Assembly (NCBI GenBank): GCA_002483395.1
Contig: DLHV01000016.1
Location: forward strand, 4,359 to 11,088
Length of the DNA stretch: 6,730 nucleotides
Source of the DNA: Chloracidobacterium sp. UBA7659
GTDB taxonomy: Bacteria > Acidobacteriota > Blastocatellia > Pyrinomonadales > Pyrinomonadaceae
Direction: 5' to 3'
Shown: one piece after another, positions 1 to 4,949 of the stretch
How positions within the stretch are numbered: position 1 is the stretch's first letter
Layout: every line of letters starts with the position of its first letter
Notes under the pieces: generated by a model
Databases searched by the model: none
What the model saw: only the letters and a program-made list of their open reading frames with translations
Told to the model about the DNA's origin: nothing
Position numbers and translations under genes: made by a program

Positions 1-849
1 ACAGCCGCCAAACCGACAGCGGCGGCTCCGACAAAAGTAGCCCTGATGGCCATCGAGACCAAGGCTTGGGAAGCCTGGAAAGCCAAGGACGGAAAATTCT
101 TTGAAGATATGCTGACCGACAACACGATCGGTATTACCGAAAAGGGCCGCGTGGATAAAGCCGCGATCATCAAGTCCATCATCGATCCGGCGTGTGACGT
201 CAAGAGATTCTCGCTCACTGAAGATCAAATGACTATGCTGAGTGCTGACATCGTTCTTATCACGTATAAGGCGACGCAGGACGGTAAATGCGGCGGTAAA
301 GCACTGCCTGGCGTGATGCGGGCAGCTAGCATCCTCGTACGTAGCGGCGACAAATGGAAGGCTGCCTATCATAACGAGGTTCCGGTCATCGATCCAAAAG
401 CGGCTCCGGCTAAGCCGGCTGCTTCCGAGCAGTCTGCTGAAACCAAACCCGCTGCCGAAACCAAACCCGCCGCTTATGATACCGGAACCGATGAGTTAGT
501 GTCGGCCGAAAAAGCCGTCTGGGAAGCCTGGCGAGCACACGACGGCAAAAAAATTGAGGAGCTGACGGCCAGGGATATTTCGTTTATTAATATTTTTGGC
601 ACCTACTTCGCAAACAAGGCCGATGCATTGAAGGACTGGACCTCGACCGGATGCGAGGCCAAAAGCGTCAGCGTCACCGACGGCGCGCTCACGATGCTCT
701 CGCCCAACGTCGGCATCCTGACCTTTAAGGGCGGCGCCGACGGCACCTGCTTCGGCCAGAAGATTGGGCCTATTTGGGGCACGTCCATTTATGTTAAGGA
801 CGGCGATGTGTGGAAATGGGCCTTTGGCATGAATTTATCCGCGAAGTAA
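1..849 (+). CDS. Tandem NTF2-like (SnoaL/DUF4440-type) protein, 5' end outside the window
   Basis: The frame is open from base 1, so the ATG at 46 is probably internal and the gene starts upstream. Two homologous units are visible. Unit 1 (about nt 46-390) opens with KAWEAWKAKDGKFFEDM and unit 2 (about 490-849) with KAVWEAWRAHDGKKIEEL. Both go on with a Cys, the strand motif LTMLS or MTMLS, a second Cys (GKCGG, GTCFG), a hydrophobic strand and a final DGDVWKW or SGDKWKA. This is the cone-like fold of SnoaL/DUF4440 proteins, which often bind small ligands or have no known activity. The linker (nt 391-490) is rich in Ala, Pro, Lys and Glu, and the first visible residues (AAKPTAAAPTK) look like a similar linker, so a third unit may lie upstream. 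The paired cysteines could form a disulphide in an exported protein. The ligand is unknown. Confidence 0.8.
   Translation, partial: TAAKPTAAAPTKVALMAIETKAWEAWKAKDGKFFEDMLTDNTIGITEKGRVDKAAIIKSIIDPACDVKRFSLTEDQMTMLSADIVLITYKATQDGKCGGKALPGVMRAASILVRSGDKWKAAYHNEVPVIDPKAAPAKPAASEQSAETKPAAETKPAAYDTGTDELVSAEKAVWEAWRAHDGKKIEELTARDISFINIFGTYFANKADALKDWTSTGCEAKSVSVTDGALTMLSPNVGILTFKGGADGTCFGQKIGPIWGTSIYVKDGDVWKWAFGMNLSAK
439..468 (+). repeat. 18-bp-period tandem repeat in the interdomain linker
   Basis: GAAACCAAACCC occurs at 439-450 and again at 457-468, giving ETKPAA twice in the Ala/Pro/Lys linker of the NTF2-like protein. The period is a multiple of three, so copy-number change would lengthen or shorten the linker without a frameshift. 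Confidence 0.8.
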
Positions 850-1002
850 GTGCGGTATTTCCTCCACGACAACGACAATTATCAGGACTCGCTCAACGAT
901 TACGCCTATGCGCAATACAAAAAAGGCGCAAACGAACCCGACGTGTGCGATTTGACGTTCAAAACACGATATGAGTTCGAGACCCCAAATTTGACCCCCT
1001 GA
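850..1002 (+). other. Possible small GTG-start ORF or gene remnant (50 codons)
   Basis: A GTG directly follows the TAA of the NTF2-like gene and opens 50 codons ending at TGA 1000-1002. The translation has ordinary, hydrophilic, protein-like composition (for example FLHDNDNYQDSLNDYAY and DVCDLTFKTRYEFE). No good ribosome binding site precedes the GTG, and the family is not recognised. It could be translated by coupling to the upstream gene, be the worn C-terminal end of a lost gene, or be chance. The rest of the 850-1240 gap (1003-1240) shows no supportable gene and no strong terminator between the convergent genes, only a weak CCCA-AACT-TGGG dyad near 1008. Confidence 0.25.
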
Positions 1003-1240
1003 TAACCCCAAACTTGGGCTTCCGAGGCCAAACGGATAATGATGCAGCGAAAGGGCGGCGACGGCGGCCGCGAATTCGCAGGAATGCGGCAATTCAAGAT
1101 CAATTCCGGTACAGCTATTCGACGCAAGGTGACATTTCGTGCAGTCAGTTCATCGACTCGATGTTTGGACTCGACGCAATTTCGTTTAAAACCAGACGAC
1201 TGACAGCGTTCTCCAGAATGTCCTGAAATATGACCATTCC

Positions 1241-1840
1241 TTACTTGGACGAGGTTGCCGACGGCGGATGAGGGATTTCTCCATTGCCCGATGTCGATTG
1301 GATCGTGCCTTCGCGCTTGTTGCGCTCGTATTCCAGTCTCCGACGTTCCTGGTCGCGCAATGCGACTTCACGCATTTGATCTTCCTTTTCGCGGATCTCG
1401 ATCATGCGGACGACGAACGGCTCAACGATATGCCACTCGCCATCCTCCCGAACCAACTCAGTGGTCCGTGGCTCATACTTCAGGAACGGGCTCGAGAAAC
1501 CCGGAAGAATTCCGTCCTGCGTGCGTCCGCAGGGCATCGAGACCTTCGCGGTATCGGCTTGTTGATCGATGACTGTCATCTTTCCCAACTTGCAATCCTC
1601 AAACGTGAGCTTGTTGCAATAGTATTGTTCGATCGGCAGCGGGTTCTGCGGATGTTGCGGCTTGACGCGAAGCACTTCGATAGCATGGCGGGTGCGCACT
1701 GACATGAATTTCAACGCGTCATCGCAGCGGCCATCTCCCACTGCACCTGCGTAGGTATGAATCGCCTGCTCCGGCTCTGAGCGATAATTACACGATCCCA
1801 ACAAAACAGCGGCCAAAAACAAGGCAGCCGTTAGGTGCAT
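1241..1840 (-). CDS. Small lipoprotein with charged C-terminal helix, unknown function
   Basis: This encodes 199 residues if translation starts at the ATG at 1838-1840. That start is preferred over the upstream ATG at 1903 because it puts a classic lipoprotein signal at the N-terminus: a hydrophobic stretch (residues 4-14) followed by the lipobox LLGSC with Cys17 as the lipidated residue. AAAGG lies about 10 nt upstream. The mature part begins with EQAIHTYAGAVGDGRCDDAL, which resembles the first helix of NTF2-like/DUF4878-type lipoproteins, and carries four more cysteines (39, 75, 83, 104). Residues about 147-177 are almost all charged (REKEDQMREVALRDQERRR) and probably form a long helix or coiled coil. 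The last 20 residues are Ser/Pro-rich. Likely anchored to a membrane facing the periplasm. The gene is convergent with the NTF2-like gene on the left; no partner gene is evident. Confidence 0.75.
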   Translation of the reverse strand: MHLTAALFLAAVLLGSCNYRSEPEQAIHTYAGAVGDGRCDDALKFMSVRTRHAIEVLRVKPQHPQNPLPIEQYYCNKLTFEDCKLGKMTVIDQQADTAKVSMPCGRTQDGILPGFSSPFLKYEPRTTELVREDGEWHIVEPFVVRMIEIREKEDQMREVALRDQERRRLEYERNKREGTIQSTSGNGEIPHPPSATSSK

Positions 1841-2019
1841 GATCGCAATGCCTTTCGAACTACGACAATTCCTACTTTTCTGTGTTACGTGGATTTCGGC
1901 CATCGGAAGATTGGTTCGCGGGTTTGATCTGTCTGCTTATGGCAGAATAACCATGACGGCGAAGAAGAACCATGATCTCGGCGCCGCCGGGTACGTCGAG
2001 ATTTGAGTAGTTTAAGACC

Positions 2020-2040
2020 GTGCCGTCGAAAAGACGGCAC
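2020..2040. terminator. Perfect 8-bp hairpin, possible weak terminator
   Basis: GTGCCGTC (2020-2027), a GAAAA loop, then GACGGCAC (2033-2040), followed by TTTCC on the plus strand. The stem is perfect but the T-tract is short. It lies upstream of the lipoprotein gene and could insulate it from transcripts coming from the array on the right. It interrupts the only sizeable frame in this stretch, which argues against a gene here. Confidence 0.45.
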
Positions 2041-2110
2041 TTTCCTATAATATCAAATTGAACATATCTTGTATACGGAAAAACCATGGGATGTAGTGGA
2101 TCATTTTGAT

Positions 2111-2213
2111 TTTCTCAGTGATCTTCGTGTCCTCATCTTTGTGAACTTTGTGTTAAGAAAAGCCCGTTAACACAAAGGTCGCAGAGGGCTGACAAAAAAA
2201 TCACTAAGAAGAA
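2111..2213. repeat. Long imperfect inverted repeat, environmental intergenic type
   Basis: The left arm (2111-2156) and right arm (2167-2213) are imperfect reverse complements over about 45 nt. The innermost 11 bp are perfect (CTTTGTGTTAA / TTAACACAAAG) around a 10-nt centre. Words such as CTTCGTGTCCTC, CTTTGTG and CACAAAGG belong to a sequence style I recall as dispersed intergenic repeats in several environmental phyla; this is memory, not a search. It sits just outside the left end of the cassette-like array. The gap 1841-2270 shows no other gene that can be supported. Confidence 0.6.
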
Positions 2214-2266
2214 AAAGGTAATTGAATTTCAAACTGATGCACTGCCACCGTGGGATCCGACGACAT
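2204..2266 (-). other. Very short ORF just past repeat E (20 codons)
   Basis: An ATG at 2264-2266 lies six bases beyond the end of repeat E, in the position where each intact unit has its gene start. It reads MSSDPTVAVHQFEIQLPFSS and then stops. No ribosome binding site is visible. The frame runs into the right arm of the inverted repeat, so it may be the cut-off start of a last unit rather than a gene. Confidence 0.15.
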
Positions 2267-2271
2267 GGAGA

Positions 2272-2291
2272 AACAACGGCGTGTTATCAAC
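2272..2291 (-). repeat. Array repeat E, internally deleted copy
   Basis: AACAACGG joins directly to CGTGTTATCAAC. Repeat C has the same two pieces (4303-4310 and the segment ending at 4349) separated by about 29 nt. The CGG at the junction is present at both ends of the missing piece, so a simple deletion between CGG copies explains E. It is the leftmost member of the family and marks the distal end of the array. The usual minus-strand TAGTT end is not present. Confidence 0.55.
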
Positions 2292-2326
2292 GATCATATT
2301 TCACAATGCGGTTCTTGGAAAAAAGG

Positions 2327-2358
2327 AAGGCCGGGGCTTTTTCGCTCCGGCCTTTTTT
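2327..2358. terminator. Strong bidirectional intrinsic terminator
   Basis: AAGGCCGGGGC (2327-2337) pairs with GCTCCGGCCTT (2344-2354) across a 6-nt loop, with one G-T pair. T-runs follow on both strands (TTTT after 2354 on plus; the A-run before 2327 gives TTCCTTTTTT on minus). It lies about 40 nt beyond the membrane-protein stop codon and would end minus-strand transcription through the array. Confidence 0.85.
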
Positions 2359-2368
2359 ATGCTGATGT

Positions 2369-2396
2369 TCACGGAACGAACGTCCCGATCTCGAGC
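2369..2396 (-). pseudogene. MBL-type 3' tail remnant E
   Basis: Immediately after the TAA of the membrane-protein gene, the minus strand reads LEIGTFVP and then TGA (2371-2369). Remnant D reads DLEIKTFVPDRK and then stop. The shared LEI-x-TFVP, the same place right after a foreign stop codon, and the following repeat of the A-E family support a common origin. The stretch is short, so chance similarity remains possible. It is in a different frame from the gene before it. Confidence 0.45.
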
Positions 2397-2684
2397 TTAC
2401 TCGATCCCTCTGAACTGCTCGAAACTCTGACCGCTCGCGAGGAATATCAACGAGCCGATGAACAGCCCCACATTGACGACGACGGCGATGCCGACAATCG
2501 CCCAGCCAACTGCGCGGCGAGCATGAAAGTGGTAGCCAATGTTGAGCAACGCCGGAGCGGCAAGCGGCAGGTTTGGAACTCCAAGCGCCAGCAGCGTGAT
2601 CGCCAGCCAGTTGTTGAGGATATTGGTAGAGCGCCCGTGATTTCGTCGGCGAGAATCCGCCGCGTGTGAACGATGAGCCACCAC
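2397..2684 (-). CDS. Small membrane protein, possibly frameshifted at the N-terminus
   Basis: The solid part is the last 70 or so residues. NNWLAITLLALGVPNLPLA forms one hydrophobic segment, a short polar loop (YHFHARRA) follows, then GWAIVGIAVVVNVGLFIGSL forms a second, and the protein ends GQSFEQFRGIE. Two helices with a basic loop recall small DUF4190- or CD225-like membrane proteins, but I cannot assign a family. The start is unclear. The frame opens at a GTG at 2684 with no good ribosome binding site, and its first 25 residues look like the wrong frame. An adjacent frame from GTG 2686 reads WWLIVHTRRILADEITGALP, which looks more natural, so a frameshift near 2625 is possible. The stop abuts MBL tail remnant E, and a terminator follows. 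Confidence 0.5.
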   Translation of the reverse strand: MVAHRSHAADSRRRNHGRSTNILNNWLAITLLALGVPNLPLAAPALLNIGYHFHARRAVGWAIVGIAVVVNVGLFIGSLIFLASGQSFEQFRGIE

Positions 2685-2712
2685 ACTCAGGACGAAGCAC
2701 TAAATTGCCGTC

Positions 2713-2820
2713 TGCTTTAGCTAACGGTTTACGATTAAGTTAATTTATTTTGGGCTTTAGCCCAAGTTTGGCTTAAGCCGGAAGAGTTGACTAACCGTGA
2801 CCGTTGGCTAAAGCCAACGG
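2713..2820. repeat. Cluster of GGCTAAAGCC-type palindromes (REP-like)
   Basis: Three dyads lie close together: TTGGGC-TTTA-GCCCAA (2750-2765), GGCTTAAGCC (2770-2779) and CCGTTGGC-TAAA-GCCAACGG (2801-2820, perfect 8-bp stem). In addition, GCTTTAGCTAACGGT (2713-2727) matches the reverse complement of ACCGTTGGCTAAAGC (2800-2814) at 14 of 15 positions, so the whole cluster is bracketed by an inverted repeat. The last palindrome touches the stop codon of the 30-residue ORF and could act as its transcript end. The style recalls REP-like elements of Acidobacteriota (memory only). Confidence 0.65.
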
Positions 2821-2913
2821 CTATTGAATCGCGACGGCCACAAGCGCCAGCCCCATCGACGCCGTCAACCATTTGCCTTCGTCCACAATGAACGCGATCA
2901 GTTGATCGATCAT
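2821..2913 (-). CDS. 30-residue hydrophobic peptide, candidate small protein
   Basis: The ATG at 2911-2913 is preceded by GAGG with a 7-nt gap, a plausible ribosome binding site. The 30 codons begin MIDQLIAFIVDEGKW and end with a hydrophobic stretch, MGLALVAVAIQ, before TAG. The pattern (amphipathic start, short acidic-basic hinge, hydrophobic end) would fit a small membrane-associated peptide, but a truncated N-terminus of a longer membrane protein is equally possible. The TAG is followed at once by the perfect CCGTTGGC palindrome, so insertion of that repeat may have cut the gene short. No family recognised. Confidence 0.4.
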   Translation of the reverse strand: MIDQLIAFIVDEGKWLTASMGLALVAVAIQ

Positions 2914-2940
2914 ACCTTGTCCTCACCACTTACGGCTGGC

Positions 2941-3008
2941 CGCGTGGCATATTCGCTCCGACCTTTTTAGATTATTGAGTCATTTCATTGGGAGAAGACG
3001 TTTTGCCT
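2941..3008 (-). pseudogene. Degenerate unit end F: tail-like reading plus half terminator
   Basis: On the minus strand, after the 77-residue gene's stop, one frame reads GKTSSPNEMTQ and then TAA, loosely like the KTFVPDRK end of remnant D. Then comes TAAAAAGGTCGGAGCGAA, close to the AAAAAAGGCCGGAGCGAA of the terminator at 2327-2358. Next is CACGCGGC, which also precedes the hairpins of repeats B and D. The order matches the other unit ends but the hairpin itself is missing. Each match is short; the claim rests on their order. Confidence 0.3.
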
Positions 3009-3242
3009 TTAGTCGATTAGCCGAGTGTGAACAGTGATCGAGAAGAACGCATTGCCGTTTTCTTCTTGTGGCTCCTCGAGTCGCCATTCATGTAACGTTA
3101 CTTCCAGGTTCATACTTACCCTGCCGTCGGTCAGGTGTTTATGCACCATGAAGCGCGTTCCAACGGGCGGCAAGTTGTTTGTCTGCACGTCCTGAAACGG
3201 ATGGCCAGGAATTTCGATTGAAATGTAGTCTTGTGTTTCCAT
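3009..3242 (-). CDS. 77-residue hypothetical protein
   Basis: A complete small ORF starts at the ATG at 3240-3242 and ends TAA 3009. It lies 20 nt past the TAGTT end of repeat D, the same gene-to-boundary spacing seen in other units; only a weak purine-rich stretch (AAGAAA) serves as a ribosome binding site. The protein is soluble, with alternating polar and hydrophobic residues suggesting beta strands (RVSMNLEVTLHEWRLE, AFFSITVHTRL), and has neither cysteine nor a signal peptide. The family is not recognised. Composition and the regular position in the array favour a real gene over a shadow frame; no long frame opposes it on the other strand. Confidence 0.6.
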   Translation of the reverse strand: METQDYISIEIPGHPFQDVQTNNLPPVGTRFMVHKHLTDGRVSMNLEVTLHEWRLEEPQEENGNAFFSITVHTRLID

Positions 3243-3261
3243 GTTTGTTTCTTAGACGGTT

Positions 3262-3317
3262 AACTAGTTATTAATAACGGTTCTTCTGAGAATACCGGAA
3301 TCGTCGCAGGTTATCAA
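3262..3317 (-). repeat. Array repeat D (cassette-boundary hairpin block)
   Basis: Fourth, most diverged full-length member. The core is CTGAGAATAC (3286-3295) and GGTTATCAA (3309-3317), so the left arm has drifted from the TTGATAATAC of B and C. The minus-strand end is again TAGTT (3266-3262), after which sequence similarity to the other copies stops and the 77-residue gene begins. On its other side it shares TTGCCGCGTGTC (3321-3332) with repeat B but not with A or C. Confidence 0.65.
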
Positions 3318-3346
3318 CAATTGCCGCGTGTCAGTAGCCTTCTTTT

Positions 3347-3425
3347 TTATTTTCTGTCAGGGACAAATGTCTTGATCTCAAGGTCTTTGCCGTCGGTCGA
3401 GACTGAGATCATGCCGCTCGCGTCT
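3347..3425 (-). pseudogene. MBL-type 3' tail remnant D
   Basis: The minus strand reads IDASGMISVSTDGKDLEIKTFVPDRK and a TAA at 3347-3349, in a frame different from the neighbouring HsdR-N-like gene. The MBL gene on the right ends GDNGMISVSTDGRDLKIDRIHQ, so a GMISVSTDG(K/R)DL(K/E)I core is shared. Its last dozen residues differ, pointing to a paralogue of that gene rather than a fresh copy of it. It begins about at the stop codon of the HsdR-N-like gene (3435) and leads into repeat D. Confidence 0.75.
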
Positions 3426-3434
3426 ATTGAAAGG

Positions 3435-4271
3435 TTAGATTTCGCTTTCCGAAACGAGGGAAGGCAAAGTTGCCGACGCGCTTTCTTCAGGCGGATTCAC
3501 AGTTGCACTTACGGACTTTGCTGTTCTTGTCCGCAATAATTTAGTTGCCGCTTTATTAATTTTTTTCTGGGCTTCTGTCGCTTGCTCACCTTCGACTACT
3601 TCACGCTTCAGAACTTCTTGTGTTAGCACAGACTTAATTTGCTCAAGGTCTATGCGCACATCGGGAGATAAACGCTTTAGCTCGCGTCGAATTACTTCTA
3701 AAACCGGATTGCTCAGTATCGTCGCTCCAAGAAAGAAACGACTTAAGGCTTGCTGCTGCGTGTGATATTCGCCCAACGCCGATTTCATCCAGCCCTCTCT
3801 CGTCAATGGAAATAACAATTCAATGTCCGCCGCCTTCTTAGGATTCAGTAGCGAGAAGTTGATTTCCAGAACAAGTTCGTGGTTTATGGGTTTGGAAAAT
3901 GTCACTTTATACACGCGCCAAATTTCTCCGGTGGTCAGCAAAACCCAATCCGTACCTTGATTGGCGCAATAATCCACGGCCTGCTTGGTGTGAGCGTCTT
4001 TTAGTTCCAAACCGATAGCTTTTACTTCGAGCAGAAACTCAATCACGTTATCAAGCTTGATGGCAAGGTCGCACCAAGTTCCTCGAATCGCGGTTTCCGA
4101 CGTGATTTCAGAATACTTGTCGTAACCAAAGGCCTCTGCGAGCATGTCTGTTATTATGATAACTGTATCGGACTCACCAACGTCGCGTGACTTGGCAGAT
4201 GACAGAATAGGTTGAAAACGTCTAATGCCAGCCGCTAATCGTTCTGCTACTTTCCTCGGTATTTGGGGCAT
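3435..4271 (-). CDS. Standalone HsdR N-terminal-like PD-(D/E)XK nuclease-fold protein
   Basis: This 278-residue protein starts at the ATG at 4269-4271 behind a strong ribosome binding site (AAGGAG, 6-nt gap). Residues about 30-125 match the type I restriction HsdR N-terminal pattern. D68 (in CDLAIKL) and E82-V83-K84 (in FLLEVKA) form the PD-(D/E)XK catalytic core, and Q97...Y101 (KQAVDYCANQG) matches the QxxxY motif of RecB/HsdR-type nucleases. The ATP-dependent motor domains of HsdR are absent, as in the many short standalone members whose role is unknown. The C-terminal third is helical and basic, then Ala/Ser-rich. No methylase or specificity subunit lies nearby, so it is not part of a type I system here. 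It occupies one unit between repeats C and D; its stop codon runs into MBL tail remnant D. It looks less G+C-rich than the hydrolase and DUF5655 genes, which suggests separate origin. Confidence 0.8.
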   Translation of the reverse strand: MPQIPRKVAERLAAGIRRFQPILSSAKSRDVGESDTVIIITDMLAEAFGYDKYSEITSETAIRGTWCDLAIKLDNVIEFLLEVKAIGLELKDAHTKQAVDYCANQGTDWVLLTTGEIWRVYKVTFSKPINHELVLEINFSLLNPKKAADIELLFPLTREGWMKSALGEYHTQQQALSRFFLGATILSNPVLEVIRRELKRLSPDVRIDLEQIKSVLTQEVLKREVVEGEQATEAQKKINKAATKLLRTRTAKSVSATVNPPEESASATLPSLVSESEI

Positions 4272-4298
4272 ACGAATCTCCTTCTCAATTTAAGCAAT

Positions 4299-4348
4299 AA
4301 CTAACAACGGTATACTTGATAATACTGCAAATCGCGGCGTGTTATCAA
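4299..4348 (-). repeat. Array repeat C (cassette-boundary hairpin block)
   Basis: The core dyad is TTGATAATAC (4316-4325) and GTGTTATCAA (4339-4348): a 10-bp stem with one G-T pair and a 13-nt loop. The minus-strand end is TAGTT (4303-4299), followed by the HsdR-N leader and ATG 28 nt on. A competing hairpin is also possible at 4334-4355, where TGTT-ATC-AACA is extended by GC pairs; it would use the same TTATCAA arm. Confidence 0.7.
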
Positions 4349-4357
4349 CAGCAGCTT

Positions 4358-4462
4358 TTAGTAGTGGAATTTATCTATTTTCAGGTCTTTGCCGTCGGTC
4401 GAGATTGAGATCATTCCGTTGTCGCCGGTTGTGAAAACTTGCGCGTCCGTGGCATGCCGATG
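4358..4462 (-). pseudogene. MBL-type 3' tail remnant C
   Basis: This is the clearest remnant. The minus strand reads AQVFTTGDNGMISISTDG, then KDLKIDKFHY and TAA (4360-4358). The intact MBL gene ends AQVFTAGDNGMISVSTDG, RDLKIDRIHQ, stop. Many of the nucleotide differences are silent, so the fragment probably evolved as coding sequence for some time before it was cut off. DNA similarity runs from about the GGCATGCC at 4451-4458 through the tail and on into repeat C. The DUF5655 stop codon directly abuts it, in the same frame. Confidence 0.85.
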
Positions 4463-4918
4463 TTAGTCGTCCGCGACCGGGCTTCTAAGGTGCTTTTGCT
4501 CGCCCACCCGATACGCCTCGATCAGCCAGGCCCGAAACTCATCGTCGATCTCGCTAAGGTCGCTGAGCCGGAATGCATGAAGGTGATTGCGCGGCGAGAA
4601 CGTCTCGATCTTACGAAACCTGGCGCTTTCCAGGCGACGTGACAGCACGACATGGCCGTCAAGCCATTGTTTTCGCGGCGTCACTTGGGCGAACGACATG
4701 AGCACCTGAAACGCGATCCGCGTCTTCTCTGGAAGCACGCGAACCGGGCCGATCTCTCGAATGGCGGCGACGACCGCGTCGAAGAGGGCGCGTATCTTCG
4801 GAGGTTTTCCTTCAAAATGGTGGGCGAGGGAATGCCTCCCGCAGGCGTGAGACTGATTGCGGTTTGCAAAGACGCGTCGGCAAGCCGGGCAGCGCCATAG
4901 CGGTGGACGATTTTCCAT
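4463..4918 (-). CDS. Zinc-ribbon plus DUF5655 protein
   Basis: This encodes 151 residues from the ATG at 4916-4918, chosen because AGGA lies 7 nt upstream; a longer TTG-initiated reading to 4951 would run into repeat B and is not favoured. Residues about 7-25 hold a small metal-binding motif, WRCPACRRVF...HACGRH (two Cys, then His and Cys). The rest matches the DUF5655 domain: KIRALFDAVVAAIREIGPV, then VLPEKTRIAFQV, FAQVTPRKQWLDGHVVL, RFRKIETFSPRNHLHAFRL and the closing EIDDEFRAWLIEAYRVGEQKHL. DUF5655 proteins are short cytoplasmic proteins with no known activity; some act next to DNA-binding domains. It fills the unit between repeats B and C. MBL tail remnant C follows its stop immediately. 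Confidence 0.85.
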   Translation of the reverse strand: MENRPPLWRCPACRRVFANRNQSHACGRHSLAHHFEGKPPKIRALFDAVVAAIREIGPVRVLPEKTRIAFQVLMSFAQVTPRKQWLDGHVVLSRRLESARFRKIETFSPRNHLHAFRLSDLSEIDDEFRAWLIEAYRVGEQKHLRSPVADD

Positions 4919-4949
4919 TCGCAATCCTGGATCAAGCACTTGGTAAGCC

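Noticed and set aside
1014..1226. Plus-strand frame of 70 codons and a second one at 1039-1203
   Set aside because: Arg-rich low-quality translations without ribosome binding sites or any family-like pattern.
1268..1702. Plus-strand frame of 144 codons
   Set aside because: Shadow of the lipoprotein gene on the other strand, which has a clear signal peptide and lipobox.
1872..2087. Minus-strand frame of 71 codons upstream of the lipoprotein gene
   Set aside because: It overlaps the lipoprotein start, contains the perfect GTGCCGTC hairpin, has no ribosome binding site and no protein-like pattern.
2250..2669. Plus-strand frame of 139 codons
   Set aside because: It crosses the strong terminator and lies opposite the hydrophobic membrane-protein frame; its residues are those of a shadow (many Arg, Gln, Asp, no pattern).
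3009..4271. Toxin-antitoxin pair or type I restriction operon
   Set aside because: The HsdR-N-like gene and the 77-residue gene are separated by a tail remnant and repeat D, and no methylase, specificity or antitoxin-like DNA-binding protein is visible.
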